A stretch of DNA of 33,380 nucleotides, taken from NCBI GenBank assembly GCA_903924485.1, contig CAIYBL010000135.1, positions 1 to 33,380 of the forward strand, in the 5' to 3' direction. The DNA is from an uncultured Actinomycetes bacterium (lineage in GTDB: Bacteria; Actinomycetota; Actinomycetes; Nanopelagicales; Nanopelagicaceae). Below, one piece after another: positions 1-8,860 of this stretch. The notes beneath the pieces were generated by a model that made no database searches, had not been told where the DNA came from, and saw only the letters and a list, made by a program, of their open reading frames with translations. Numbering within the stretch: the first letter of the stretch is position 1; each line of letters opens with the position of its first letter. Position numbers and translations under genes: made by a program.

Positions 1-1
1 C

Positions 2-493
2 TTGGCGCGATCTGCACTTGCTTCGCTTTTGATGAAGGTAAATTATTTGGACCGTTCTGTCCCTATAAGTATTTCTATTCCATCGATAGTTAGTAATTCG
101 AAAATCATTGAACTGGGCCTTGATACTGCGGGAGCACTAGAAGTACCGAGCACCGGTGATGTATCCGGCTGGTACACAGGCTCACCATCTCCTGGAGAAA
201 TCGGGCCGACGATCATCGTTGCCCACGTGGATATGAATGGGAAACCTGCCACGTTTTTTCACTTGAAAGACATCAAAGTGGGAGCAAAGATATCTGTTAC
301 TAGGGCTGATGGCCGGGTGGTTATATTCTCCGTTGTTTCCAAAGAAACAATTCTTAAAGCCAATTTCCCAACGCAAAGAGTTTATGGAGATACGAAATAT
401 GCGGGCTTACGTTTAGTTACGTGTGGAGGAAAGTTTGATGCAAAAACCAAGCACTACCTTTCCAATGTAATCGTCTACGCAAAAATGATTTAG
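2..493 (+). CDS. Class F sortase, 5'-truncated
   Basis: C-terminal catalytic part of a class F sortase, a membrane-anchored cysteine transpeptidase family of Actinobacteria that attaches proteins to the cell wall or trims them. The visible protein (about 163 residues if read from the TTG at base 2) shows the family run: IPSI near 25-30, LGLDTAG at 38-44, LEVP at 46-49, GWY at 56-58, the catalytic-His motif AHVD (His75), FPT at 122-124, and the catalytic Cys in TCGG (Cys141). The N-terminal membrane segment usual for the family is not in the window, so the gene very likely begins upstream and base 2 is not the true start. It ends two bases from the convergent gene at 496. No LPxTG-type substrate was found in this window. 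Confidence 0.85.
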   Translation: MARSALASLLMKVNYLDRSVPISISIPSIVSNSKIIELGLDTAGALEVPSTGDVSGWYTGSPSPGEIGPTIIVAHVDMNGKPATFFHLKDIKVGAKISVTRADGRVVIFSVVSKETILKANFPTQRVYGDTKYAGLRLVTCGGKFDAKTKHYLSNVIVYAKMI

Positions 494-495
494 AG

Positions 496-2163
496 CTAAC
501 GCTTTGGAGTTCGGGAGTACTGGACTCCATCACGAAAGACTGAAATTACAGATCCATTTACCTCTGGACCAGCAACAAGAATTTCAGGAAGCCATGGCTC
601 TTCGCCAATGCGCCATTTTCCACTTTCTATCGAAACTAATTTGAGATCATCCTGAGGTGCTTCAACTCCCCCTGGTGCCACCAAAAAGAGTTCACCTTCT
701 CGTTGAATAATTCTAAAGTTGTTAAACCACGGCGAATAGTTTCGGTAGTGTCCAACAAGGCCGTGATCAGGCGCGCTTAAGGTAGGCCGTTTCTTCTCAT
801 CTGCGTAATACACATCAGGACCGCAGAGCCATCGCGCTCCGCGTTCATCGTCAAAGAAGTCCCAGCGATAGGTTTCAAGTTGGGAAATATCGCAGGTATA
901 GCGACCAGCCCATGTGGGTTGAAGCGACCCAATAGATGAACCTGAAGTCACGGAAATTCCCGTTTCACCATCGCATGACAACGTCACGCTCTTTGATCCG
1001 CATGTAAATACTCCCAGCATTTGTGCCGCTGGGGTGAGTGATGAGATTCCATTGACGATGCAAAGTTGCGCCGGAGGCAGTGGGATAGAAACGGCCGAGT
1101 CAGATGGTGGGACAAATAATTGATGTGCCGCGCGCGCAATCAGATGCGCGGCTGGATAATCGCCATTGGCATTCGTAAGGACGCATACGCCAAAACCGGA
1201 TTCTGCATCGACGAGAGCAAAGGTCGAGTACCCAACCATGCCGCCGCCATGGGTAAGACATGGCTTTCCATTTACTAATTCTGTATTTACGCCAAGGCCG
1301 TAAAAGTTCTCCGTAATTTTGTAGCCGCCACGAATTTCAATCATTCCTTCACCATCGGGAGCATGTGGCGTAGCCATTTCAACGAAATTGGCCAGCGGCA
1401 ATATTTCTCTGCCGCCAACCGTTCCTTTGTTCAAGAGCAACATCAAGAATGTAGCCATATCCGTTGAGGTTGATGCAACGCATCCATCTGCTGGAAAGAC
1501 TTCAAACCATGTTGCCCGCGATAGTGCATCACCTGGCCTCCATGGAATTTCCTCACGCATCGGCCAATACCCAACCGCCAAAGATTCGCGGTGCTCGTGA
1601 AGTATGGCTCCGAGGGAACTATCCATGCCAAGTGGCTTAAAAATACGCGAAGTAAGTTGGTCAGCTAACGATGTATGAGTCACTGCTTCAATCGCAAGCC
1701 CCAACAACATAAAGCCAACATTGGAGTAATGAAAATGGTTAGTCGAGTTTTTGACTCTAGGAGAATTACGTAGCGCCCAAATCTGCGCATAGTCATCGGG
1801 AATTCCATCCCCGCCTAATATCAGTCCCGCAGTATGCGCTAGAAGATTGCGCACCGTCACCTCAGAAGGATCGCCTGAAATCTCAACCCAAGGCAATATC
1901 GAGGCAATCTCTTGGTCAAGGTTTATGAGGCCTTCGGCAACCAACTGATTTATAACAATGCTTACAAATGTCTTACTGATAGATCCCACTTGATAGCGGT
2001 GATCGATGCGCGTGGGGATTTTGCCCTCTAAATCAGCATAACCAAATGCAAACTCTCCTACGATCTCATTCTTATTCGTGATGACGACCGTGCCACCTGG
2101 CAGCGGCCAGTGACCAGAGAGGTCATCAATGAATTTCTTGAGATCTACTAACTGCTGATTCAT
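496..2163 (-). CDS. S12 family serine hydrolase (beta-lactamase / D-aminopeptidase fold) with C-terminal extension
   Basis: Serine hydrolase of the class C beta-lactamase / MEROPS S12 fold, 555 residues. All three catalytic motifs are present: SxxK as Ser61-Ile-Ser-Lys64, YxN as Tyr146-Ser-Asn148, and HGGG at 305-308 in place of KTG. The catalytic domain covers about residues 10-350. About 180 further residues with a GHYRNYSPWF stretch resemble the beta-barrel tails of D-aminopeptidases and some esterases. No signal peptide is seen, so it is probably cytosolic. Its ATG overlaps the stop of the M20 peptidase upstream, and it is the last gene of the dipeptide-transporter operon, which fits a peptidase or amide hydrolase acting on imported compounds. 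A beta-lactamase role in resistance is unlikely given the length and context. The exact substrate is unknown. Confidence 0.85.
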   Translation of the reverse strand: MNQQLVDLKKFIDDLSGHWPLPGGTVVITNKNEIVGEFAFGYADLEGKIPTRIDHRYQVGSISKTFVSIVINQLVAEGLINLDQEIASILPWVEISGDPSEVTVRNLLAHTAGLILGGDGIPDDYAQIWALRNSPRVKNSTNHFHYSNVGFMLLGLAIEAVTHTSLADQLTSRIFKPLGMDSSLGAILHEHRESLAVGYWPMREEIPWRPGDALSRATWFEVFPADGCVASTSTDMATFLMLLLNKGTVGGREILPLANFVEMATPHAPDGEGMIEIRGGYKITENFYGLGVNTELVNGKPCLTHGGGMVGYSTFALVDAESGFGVCVLTNANGDYPAAHLIARAAHQLFVPPSDSAVSIPLPPAQLCIVNGISSLTPAAQMLGVFTCGSKSVTLSCDGETGISVTSGSSIGSLQPTWAGRYTCDISQLETYRWDFFDDERGARWLCGPDVYYADEKKRPTLSAPDHGLVGHYRNYSPWFNNFRIIQREGELFLVAPGGVEAPQDDLKLVSIESGKWRIGEEPWLPEILVAGPEVNGSVISVFRDGVQYSRTPKR

Positions 2164-3320
2164 CAGCGTAAGTAATGAACAATCGTAGATTTAAGAAGAT
2201 CGACCGTCTGTACAACTTCAGGGATATCTGCCCACTCATCGGGCGAATGTAGATTTCCACCGAGTGGCCCAATCAAGATTGTCGGGATGCCAGCATTTTG
2301 CAACAGAGCTGCATCGGTCCAGGCATTGAGTCCTTGCTCATCTGCTGGCTTACCCAAAACCTCACGGGATGCATCATCAAATGCTTTAAGCAAAGGACCA
2401 AGGTCGGCTCCAACAAAAGGGTCACGATCAACCTTGACATCTATCTCCGCACGAAAATCAGGAAACTCTTTGCGGATTTCATTGAATATATTCTCAATGT
2501 CAGAAACTCGATTAGCCAGAGTCTCGCCGGGTTGGGTGCCAATCTCGATACCCAGCACTACCTGGCTTGGATATGTTGCATAGTCCGTTCCGCCATGAAT
2601 GGTTCCCGTGTGAAAAACAGTGCGACCGTTAAGGGGATGTGGATTCTTCTTCCATTCGCGCTCATCAAGTTGATGCAACGCGCGAATAACTTCTGCCATG
2701 TGAACAATCGAATCGATGCCCTCATCAGGAGTAGAGCCGTGCGAAGCCTTACCAAATACAGTGATGTCAATCCATCCGAATCCCTGATGCTCCGTCACAA
2801 CAACAGGTAGAGCTGCGGGTTCAATAACAATTGCAGCATCAATCTTGTGATTTGCTACCAAGTGTTCGGTGCCAATGGATGTTCCTTCTTCGTCAATGAC
2901 ACAGGCAAGCAAAACATCGCCCTTGAGAGGTACCTTGTCTCGCACGAGATCGCGAAGGGCCAACATCGCAGCTGCGCAACTTGCTTTGTCATCAACGACG
3001 CCCAGTCCGTACATGCGATCGCCATCGATCCAAGGATTGAGTGCGCGATCTGCCCAGTTGGCGTAACCCACCGTGTCACTGTGGGCATTAATGCACAGAG
3101 TTGGTCCAGGTTGTGAACCTCGAAGGCGCGCCAACATATTTGGCCGTCCAGGAGTTACATCATCAAGGAGTACCTCTAGACCGGCTTCTTCAAGCCACTT
3201 GCCCATAAATTCTGCAACGTTTCTTTCTCCTGAGCCATCGGCAATAAGCCAAGGCGTAACAGATTCAATACGTACTAAATCTGTTAGCAGTGATACAACC
3301 TCGTCGCGGCTTGTTGTCAT
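2163..3320 (-). CDS. M20 family metallopeptidase (ArgE/DapE/carboxypeptidase type)
   Basis: Zinc-dependent amidohydrolase/peptidase of the M20 family, 385 residues, normal length. Metal and catalytic residues are readable: His80 and Asp82 in NAHSD, Asp110-Asp111 in GVVDDK, Glu144-Glu145 in DEEG, Glu167 in VIEP, and C-terminal His358 in GGNLHSPDEW. The dimerisation/lid insert lies between about 180 and 290. Family members remove N-acyl groups or split dipeptides, and the position directly after dppF suggests cytosolic breakdown of what the Dpp system imports. The start overlaps the end of dppF by 4 bases and the stop overlaps the S12 start by 1, so translation is probably coupled. Substrate not assignable: ArgE, DapE and aminoacylase are all possible by sequence alone. 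Confidence 0.88.
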   Translation of the reverse strand: MTTSRDEVVSLLTDLVRIESVTPWLIADGSGERNVAEFMGKWLEEAGLEVLLDDVTPGRPNMLARLRGSQPGPTLCINAHSDTVGYANWADRALNPWIDGDRMYGLGVVDDKASCAAAMLALRDLVRDKVPLKGDVLLACVIDEEGTSIGTEHLVANHKIDAAIVIEPAALPVVVTEHQGFGWIDITVFGKASHGSTPDEGIDSIVHMAEVIRALHQLDEREWKKNPHPLNGRTVFHTGTIHGGTDYATYPSQVVLGIEIGTQPGETLANRVSDIENIFNEIRKEFPDFRAEIDVKVDRDPFVGADLGPLLKAFDDASREVLGKPADEQGLNAWTDAALLQNAGIPTILIGPLGGNLHSPDEWADIPEVVQTVDLLKSTIVHYLR

Positions 3321-4327
3321 TGGTTCCCCTTGTTGTCAGAAAAGAAGCATGCCACACGATGTGATTCCGCATTCGATTGGATTTGTAGAATTGGATCTTC
3401 GGTCAGGCATTTAGCTGGTTCACCAAGCTCGCGAAAGAGCGGGCAGCGTGGGTGAAATCGACAACCTGATGGAATAGATGCGGGGCTAGGAATCTCGCCC
3501 GTGAGAATAGTTCGATCCTCAAGTGAGGTGACCTCAGGGACGGGGATTACCGAAACTAACGCTTTTGTATAAGGGTGCATTGGGTTCGCGATGAGATCCA
3601 CAGCTGACGCCTCTTCAACAATACGTCCCAAATAGATCACCGCTATGCGATCTGCAAACATCCATGCCAAAGAAAGATCGTGGGTAATGAAAAGATAAGA
3701 AACACCGAGTTGATCACGAAGGTCGGCCATGACTCTCAAGATGCCCGCGCGCAAAGAAACATCCAACATTGAGACAGGTTCATCGGCAATGATCAACGAG
3801 GGTTTCAAAATAATTGCACTTGCTATCGCAACTCTTTGGCGTTGGCCACCAGAGAGTTGATGGGTAAAGCGTTCGCCAATTTCTGCAGCAGGGCGCAATC
3901 CAGCTTGGGAAAGAGCAGCTAACGCCATCTCTCTGCGTTCAGCTTCACTTTCACCAATACTGTGAATGGCCAGCGGTTCCATAACCGTCTCAATTACTCG
4001 TTGGCGCGGATCAAGGGATTCAAAAGGATCCTGAAAAATCATTTGAAAGTTTCGTCGAATCGCGCGTAACTCTTTGCCCTGCAAAGGAACAACATCTACA
4101 CCATCGATCATGATCTTGCCCGCGCTTGGATCAATCAATCGCATAATCGCATTTGCCATTGAAGTCTTTCCACTACCGGATTCACCCACCAACGCAAGTG
4201 TTTCTCCTACGAATACTTGTAAATCAACACCATCAACTGCCCGTGCCACTTTGTTTTTCCCAGCTGCCCCAGTGAGCGGATAGGTAACGTGTAAATCTTC
4301 AATTGATAAAGAGAGTTTCTTACTCAT
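3317..4327 (-). CDS. dppF: ABC importer ATPase, DppF/OppF type
   Basis: One of the two ATPases of a dipeptide/oligopeptide (PepT family) ABC importer, 336 residues. It contains Walker A GESGSGKTS, Q-loop FQDPFESLDP, signature LSGGQRQRV, Walker B IIADEPVSMLD and the switch His in FITHD. The C-terminal oligopeptide-transporter extension with GCRFHPRCP (a Cys pair that can bind an Fe-S cluster in this family) separates it from other ABC ATPases. It overlaps dppD by 4 bases at its start and the M20 gene by 4 bases at its end. The specificity of the family is broad (peptides, some glycosides, nickel chelates); peptides are favoured here by the two hydrolases that follow. Confidence 0.92.
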   Translation of the reverse strand: MSKKLSLSIEDLHVTYPLTGAAGKNKVARAVDGVDLQVFVGETLALVGESGSGKTSMANAIMRLIDPSAGKIMIDGVDVVPLQGKELRAIRRNFQMIFQDPFESLDPRQRVIETVMEPLAIHSIGESEAERREMALAALSQAGLRPAAEIGERFTHQLSGGQRQRVAIASAIILKPSLIIADEPVSMLDVSLRAGILRVMADLRDQLGVSYLFITHDLSLAWMFADRIAVIYLGRIVEEASAVDLIANPMHPYTKALVSVIPVPEVTSLEDRTILTGEIPSPASIPSGCRFHPRCPLFRELGEPAKCLTEDPILQIQSNAESHRVACFFSDNKGNQ

Positions 4328-5307
4328 TGGAGACCAGCCCCACTTTCATTGACCAAATGACACGCGACTCTTTGCCCGCCACCGATATCTATCAACTGAG
4401 GAATTTCAGTAGTGCATTTGCCTAGGGCAACATCGCATCTATCAGAGAAGCGGCAGCCAACTTGTTCTTGAGATAGGTCAGGCGGATAGCCAGGAATTCC
4501 ATCAATGAATTTACGTTCGTGCTTAATGTTTGGATAGGCGTTGAGCAGTCGCTGAGTGTAAGGATGTCGTGCGCCCTCAAATCCGAAAACTTTGGAAGTG
4601 GGACCTTGCTCCACCATTTTTCCGGCGTACATCACAGCCACTCTGTCACACGTTTGTGCCAATACGGATAGGTCATGGGATATCAGAAGCATGGAAAGGC
4701 TGTAGCGATCGCACAAACTTCGCAAGAGATCCAGTATCTGTGCTTGAGTCATAACATCTAGAGCAGTGATCGGTTCATCGGCAATTACTAGTTTGGGCAT
4801 GCATGAAAGAGCCATGGCAATCATTACTCGCTGGCGCATACCGCCACTAAATTGGTGAGGGAAATCTTCCGATCGACGAGAGGGAATTCCTACCGCTTCA
4901 AGTAACTCCAGGGTGCGCTCGTGTGCTTCCTTTTTAGAAACAGTGGCATCATGAATACGAATTGGTTCCATGATCTGACTACCAATTGTGTGCACAGGGT
5001 TGAGAGCATTGAGCGCGCCTTGAAAAATGACTGAAATTTCCTTCCAGCGAAATGCGCACATTCCCTCTTCATCCAATGAAGTCATATCGACGCCGTTGAA
5101 ATTTATAGAGCCAGCCGCAATTCGAGACTGGCTCGGAAGAAGCCGCGGAATCGAAAGTGCCAGCGTAGTTTTCCCACAACCAGATTCCCCAGCCAGGCCA
5201 ACAAACTCTCCCTTTTCAATCGAGAGATCAACACCATCCACCGCGAAGAATTCACCTTTTGGGTTGGGGTAGGAGATATGAAGATCGCGAATTTCTAGCA
5301 GGCTCAT
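4324..5307 (-). CDS. dppD: ABC importer ATPase, DppD/OppD type
   Basis: Second ATPase of the dipeptide-type importer, 327 residues. Walker [10 protein letters not shown], signature FSGGMRQRV, Walker [12 protein letters not shown], switch motif LISHD and the C-terminal [11 protein letters not shown] cysteine cluster of the oligopeptide-transporter tail are all visible. It pairs with the OppF-type subunit encoded next to it at the cytoplasmic face of the permease. It overlaps the permease gene upstream by 4 bases (ATGA type) and dppF downstream by 4 bases, so subunit synthesis is likely coupled. Nothing is missing. Confidence 0.92.
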   Translation of the reverse strand: MSLLEIRDLHISYPNPKGEFFAVDGVDLSIEKGEFVGLAGESGCGKTTLALSIPRLLPSQSRIAAGSINFNGVDMTSLDEEGMCAFRWKEISVIFQGALNALNPVHTIGSQIMEPIRIHDATVSKKEAHERTLELLEAVGIPSRRSEDFPHQFSGGMRQRVMIAMALSCMPKLVIADEPITALDVMTQAQILDLLRSLCDRYSLSMLLISHDLSVLAQTCDRVAVMYAGKMVEQGPTSKVFGFEGARHPYTQRLLNAYPNIKHERKFIDGIPGYPPDLSQEQVGCRFSDRCDVALGKCTTEIPQLIDIGGGQRVACHLVNESGAGLQ

Positions 5308-6188
5308 TCTGAACCCCCCAGACGCGGATTAGTTATCTTCTCAAAACTATGTCCAACCAGGGTGAAACCAAGAACGATAAAGAGAATTCCAAAACCTGGC
5401 GGAAGGAAATACCACCAGGCACCTCGACCAATTGCTCCAGAGACAAATGAGAAGTGCAGCATCGTTCCCCAAGAAATTCGATCAGGATCCCCAAGACCAA
5501 TAAAACTCAGCGTAGCCTCACTTAAAATACATCCGGCGACAACAAGAATCGTGTTGGCAACAATGAGTGGCATTACGTGCGGCACGATATGTGTGCGAAT
5601 TATTCGTAGATTGCTAGCACCTAACGATTTTGCACGCGGGACAAACTGTCTCTGTCGCAATGAGAGTGTTTGAGAGCGAACGATTCTTGCTGTGCGTGGC
5701 CAGCTGAGAAAACCAATCACCATAATGATGACGGTGATGTTCTGTCCGAAAATCGCGCCGAGGGCAATCATCAGCGGCAGCGCTGGAACTACTAGAAAGA
5801 AGTCAGTAATACGCATGAGGACGCCGTCTAATCGACCCATGTAATAACCGGCAAAGACACCGAGTCCAGATCCAACGATCGTGGAGATCACTGTGGCCAT
5901 GATGCCAACGAAAAGAGAGATTCGCGCTCCGGTGAAGAATTGGCGAAGAACATCTCGACCAAGTTCATCGCTTCCCAAGAGATGAGTCCGAGAAGGTCCC
6001 GTCAAAATCGATGCAGCACTGGTACCTACTTGTGATGGATCAAATGGGAAAAAGATTGGGCAAATCACGGCGATAAATGTTGTAATCGCAAGAGCAATCA
6101 GTCCCCAACGTCCCATGCGATCAGCCCATAGTTTCCCGAGGAAATACCAGAATCCATGGCTTGAGTTGGTCTTACTTCGATTCATCAT
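5304..6188 (-). CDS. dppC: ABC importer permease, DppC/OppC type
   Basis: Inner-membrane permease of the dipeptide-type importer, 294 residues, normal for DppC. The N-terminus carries the OppC_N-type first membrane segment (about residues 32-52), followed by the periplasm-facing LLGSDELGRDVL motif typical of DppC, and five more hydrophobic segments. The cytoplasmic coupling (EAA) region reads AKSLGASNLRII near 187-198. The gene overlaps dppB by 4 bases and dppD by 4 bases. It should form a heterodimer with DppB. Confidence 0.92.
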   Translation of the reverse strand: MMNRSKTNSSHGFWYFLGKLWADRMGRWGLIALAITTFIAVICPIFFPFDPSQVGTSAASILTGPSRTHLLGSDELGRDVLRQFFTGARISLFVGIMATVISTIVGSGLGVFAGYYMGRLDGVLMRITDFFLVVPALPLMIALGAIFGQNITVIIMVIGFLSWPRTARIVRSQTLSLRQRQFVPRAKSLGASNLRIIRTHIVPHVMPLIVANTILVVAGCILSEATLSFIGLGDPDRISWGTMLHFSFVSGAIGRGAWWYFLPPGFGILFIVLGFTLVGHSFEKITNPRLGGSE

Positions 6189-7153
6189 TTTGAAACCGCA
6201 ACTCTTGGATCAAGAATCCGATAGAGCAGATCTGCTCCGAAATTTGCTACGAGAACCGCAACAGTGGTTAATAAGAATGATGCTTCAAGTACTGGGTAAT
6301 CTCTTGCCAAAACAGAGTTGTACATGAGAAGTCCCATACCAGGCCATGAAAAAACAACTTCCACTTGAATTGCACCACCGACAAGGGCGCTTATGTACAA
6401 AGCAGAGGCAGTCAGCACGGGCAACATGGCATTTCTAAATCCATGTCTCCACACGATGGCCTTGCGGGTGAGTCCTTTTCCGCGAGCCGTCAGCATGTAA
6501 TCCTCAGACATAACATCTATGAGCGCTGTGCGCGTGATAATAATAAAGAAGGCAATATCTACGATTGCTAGCGTTATGGTCGGCAAAATAAGGTGGCGCG
6601 AGATATCAAGGAAATATTCAAACCCATTAGAGTAAATCGCATTAGCTGTAGAGATGCCCGAAATGGGAAGACCACCGACCCACACACCAAATGTGAAGAC
6701 CAACAACATTCCAACCCAGAAAGTCGGCATACTCCAAAGGATTAATGAAGAAATTACCGTTGCCGTATCGCTCTTGCGGCCTTGCCTGGATCCAGCGAAG
6801 ACTCCGATGGCGATTCCTGCAATTACCACAATGAGCGTGGATGCTGTAAGAAGCAACAAAGTATTTCCCAGTGCCCGCCCCACTAGGCCGCTAACATTTT
6901 CTTTAAACGAGAATGAGTAGCCCAAATCGCCATGGACAAGTTTTGCAAGGTAGCGGAAATATTGAGATAAAACTGAACCGTCCAAACCGTAGGAAGCCCG
7001 AAGCTTGGCAATTGCTTCAGCATTCAGCCTTTGAGTACGGGCAATCAGGCGAATTGGGTCGCCAGGAATAATATGAAAGAGGAAGAAGTTAAAAGTTACG
7101 ATCGCGAAGATCGAACTTAAAAGCGTTATAAACCTACGTAGTAAGAAAGGCAT
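6185..7153 (-). CDS. dppB: ABC importer permease, DppB/OppB type
   Basis: Membrane permease of the dipeptide-type importer, 322 residues. The N-terminal LLRRFITLLSSIFAIVTFNF membrane segment followed by the IPGDP motif and a YGLDGS / GDLGYSF stretch is characteristic of DppB. Five further hydrophobic segments follow, with the EAA-like loop TARGKGLTRKAIVWRHGFRN near 220-240. It starts 10 bases after the binding-protein gene and overlaps dppC at its end, giving the usual A-B-C-D-F order. Confidence 0.92.
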   Translation of the reverse strand: MPFLLRRFITLLSSIFAIVTFNFFLFHIIPGDPIRLIARTQRLNAEAIAKLRASYGLDGSVLSQYFRYLAKLVHGDLGYSFSFKENVSGLVGRALGNTLLLLTASTLIVVIAGIAIGVFAGSRQGRKSDTATVISSLILWSMPTFWVGMLLVFTFGVWVGGLPISGISTANAIYSNGFEYFLDISRHLILPTITLAIVDIAFFIIITRTALIDVMSEDYMLTARGKGLTRKAIVWRHGFRNAMLPVLTASALYISALVGGAIQVEVVFSWPGMGLLMYNSVLARDYPVLEASFLLTTVAVLVANFGADLLYRILDPRVAVSK

Positions 7154-7163
7154 TAAGTATCTT

Positions 7164-8822
7164 CTACTTGCCAGCCTTGACTTTTAGGTAGTTATCGCGA
7201 GTGAAGTTAAAGATAATTCCACCGTCAACATTGGTCCAGCCAGTCCAGCCAGAATTGTTGTACGCCTGAAGTTTCTTTAGGTAGACCGCAACTAAATAAA
7301 CGCAATCTTCATAGTAAATCTTCTGCATCTCCTGCACGATGGCCACACGTTTGGTGTGATCAAGTTCGGCAGATTGCTCCGTAAACAATTTGTCATAAAC
7401 AGGGTTGCTGTAGAAGACATCGTTGTTACCACCAATTTGGCTGGTTAGGGGAACACCTAATAGATAACTTGGATCATCTACTCCTGAATCCCAGCCCCAA
7501 ACAAATACATCCCAGTCAGGATGTTCAACGTTGTAGACGGTGCTTGCCATGGTGTCTGAATCAAGTGTTGTCAGAGTCAATTTGATTCCGACCTTGGCAG
7601 CAGTTGCTTGGAAGAGTTGAGCGGTACGAACGTCAACAGAAGTCGTAGCTGTGCAAATCATTTTAAAGCTCAATGGTTTGCCATCTTTGGTTAGTCGAAT
7701 TCCGTCACTGCCTTTGGCGCTATATCCCGCGCCATCAAGCAAAGCGTTGGCCTTTGCTGGATTGTTGTTGATTATTGCATCGCCTTTTGGCTCGTAATAA
7801 AAATCACCGAAAAGTGGAGGCAAGATACTTCCACCTGCTACCGCATGGCCGGCGTAGGCAATTTGAACAATCTGATCGCGATCGAGCGCGTATCCAAGTG
7901 CTTGTCGGATTGCACGGTCGTGCATAAGCGGGTTACCAGTTGAGCCCTTGACCTTGGAAACATTCATTCCAATATGGTGGAAGGAGAACGAGTTAAGTTC
8001 AACAGCCGTTACAGAACTATCCTTTTTAAGGCCATCAAAAACGGTAGGAGGTACGTTTGGCGCAATATCTATTTCACCATTTTTGAGAGCTTGAGCCAAT
8101 AGATCATCGTTGCTGTAGATAGCCCAGCTAATTCCGGTGGCCGCTGGTGCGACGCCCCACCATTTTTCATTGCGAGCGACGGTAACAATTTGACCTTGCT
8201 TGCGAGTACCGAAGGTATATGGGCCAGTACCAACAGGGGCAGCATTATCAAACTTGCCTATTGCAGCGGTCGTTTTTGTTGACCAAATATGTGCAGGAAC
8301 AATTGGGATTACCAGTCCTGGATCAAAAGCTTGTGGCCGACTAAAGGTGAGAACAACGGTGTTGGCATCAGGGGATGCAACTGAAACAAAGTCTGCCAAG
8401 AACTGAGCATTGATTCCCTGCTTGTTCTTGCCGATAGTTTCGTAGGTATAGACCACGTCCTTCGCAGAGAATGCGGTTCCGTCATGCCATGTAACGCCCT
8501 CACGTATTGTGTAGGTAATCGTGTTTCCGGCTGATACAGATTTAGTCGCCAGGGATGGTTCAGGTTTTAGATCAAGTCCGTAGTCAAGCAACTTGTCATA
8601 AATCATGGACTGAATTTCAACGCCTTCAGTTGTGACTGTTGTGAATGGGTTGAAAGTATCCATGTCAGCTTTCCAGCCAACGCGAATCAATGTTGTCGCT
8701 ACTTTTTGTGTACCGACACCACAGGATGACAACAAGGATCCGACACCAACTGCAGCTGATGTAACGAGAGCTGCTTGTAGGAATGTGCGACGATTAAATA
8801 CTGAACTCTCTATACTGACCAT
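7164..8822 (-). CDS. dppA: Family 5 extracellular solute-binding protein, Tat-type lipoprotein
   Basis: Binding protein of the dipeptide-type importer (SBP_bac_5 family), about 552 residues. I chose the ATG at 8822 over a TTG at 8843 because it puts the signal peptide in a normal position: FNRRTFLQAA is a twin-arginine motif (Arg11-Arg12), followed by a hydrophobic stretch and a lipobox LSSC with Cys34. The protein is therefore probably exported folded and lipid-anchored outside the cell membrane. Family hallmarks include DTFNPFTT near the mature N-terminus, VTWHDGTAFSAKDVVYTYE, and the C-terminal WDVFVWGWD region. Neither start has a convincing Shine-Dalgarno. The gene lies 38 bases after the kinase gene. 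The ligand could be peptides or another amine- or sugar-containing molecule. Confidence 0.9.
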   Translation of the reverse strand: MVSIESSVFNRRTFLQAALVTSAAVGVGSLLSSCGVGTQKVATTLIRVGWKADMDTFNPFTTVTTEGVEIQSMIYDKLLDYGLDLKPEPSLATKSVSAGNTITYTIREGVTWHDGTAFSAKDVVYTYETIGKNKQGINAQFLADFVSVASPDANTVVLTFSRPQAFDPGLVIPIVPAHIWSTKTTAAIGKFDNAAPVGTGPYTFGTRKQGQIVTVARNEKWWGVAPAATGISWAIYSNDDLLAQALKNGEIDIAPNVPPTVFDGLKKDSSVTAVELNSFSFHHIGMNVSKVKGSTGNPLMHDRAIRQALGYALDRDQIVQIAYAGHAVAGGSILPPLFGDFYYEPKGDAIINNNPAKANALLDGAGYSAKGSDGIRLTKDGKPLSFKMICTATTSVDVRTAQLFQATAAKVGIKLTLTTLDSDTMASTVYNVEHPDWDVFVWGWDSGVDDPSYLLGVPLTSQIGGNNDVFYSNPVYDKLFTEQSAELDHTKRVAIVQEMQKIYYEDCVYLVAVYLKKLQAYNNSGWTGWTNVDGGIIFNFTRDNYLKVKAGK

Positions 8823-8828
8823 GATGAG

Positions 8829-8857
8829 AGTCAAGCAGGTCAAACTAGATCGGTCAA
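8829..8857 (-). repeat. Three TTGACY direct repeats before the dipeptide binding-protein gene
   Basis: On the minus strand the 38-base gap before the binding-protein ATG holds TTGACC (8852-8857), TTGACC (8838-8843) and TTGACT (8829-8834). Any of them could act as a -35 element, but I see no good -10 at 16-18 bases for any one. A regulator-binding array is an alternative. Weak evidence. Confidence 0.3.
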
Positions 8858-8860
8858 GGG

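Noticed and set aside
496-2163. Antibiotic-resistance beta-lactamase
   Set aside because: Length, HGGG instead of KTG, lack of signal peptide and position after an M20 peptidase fit an S12 peptidase or esterase better.
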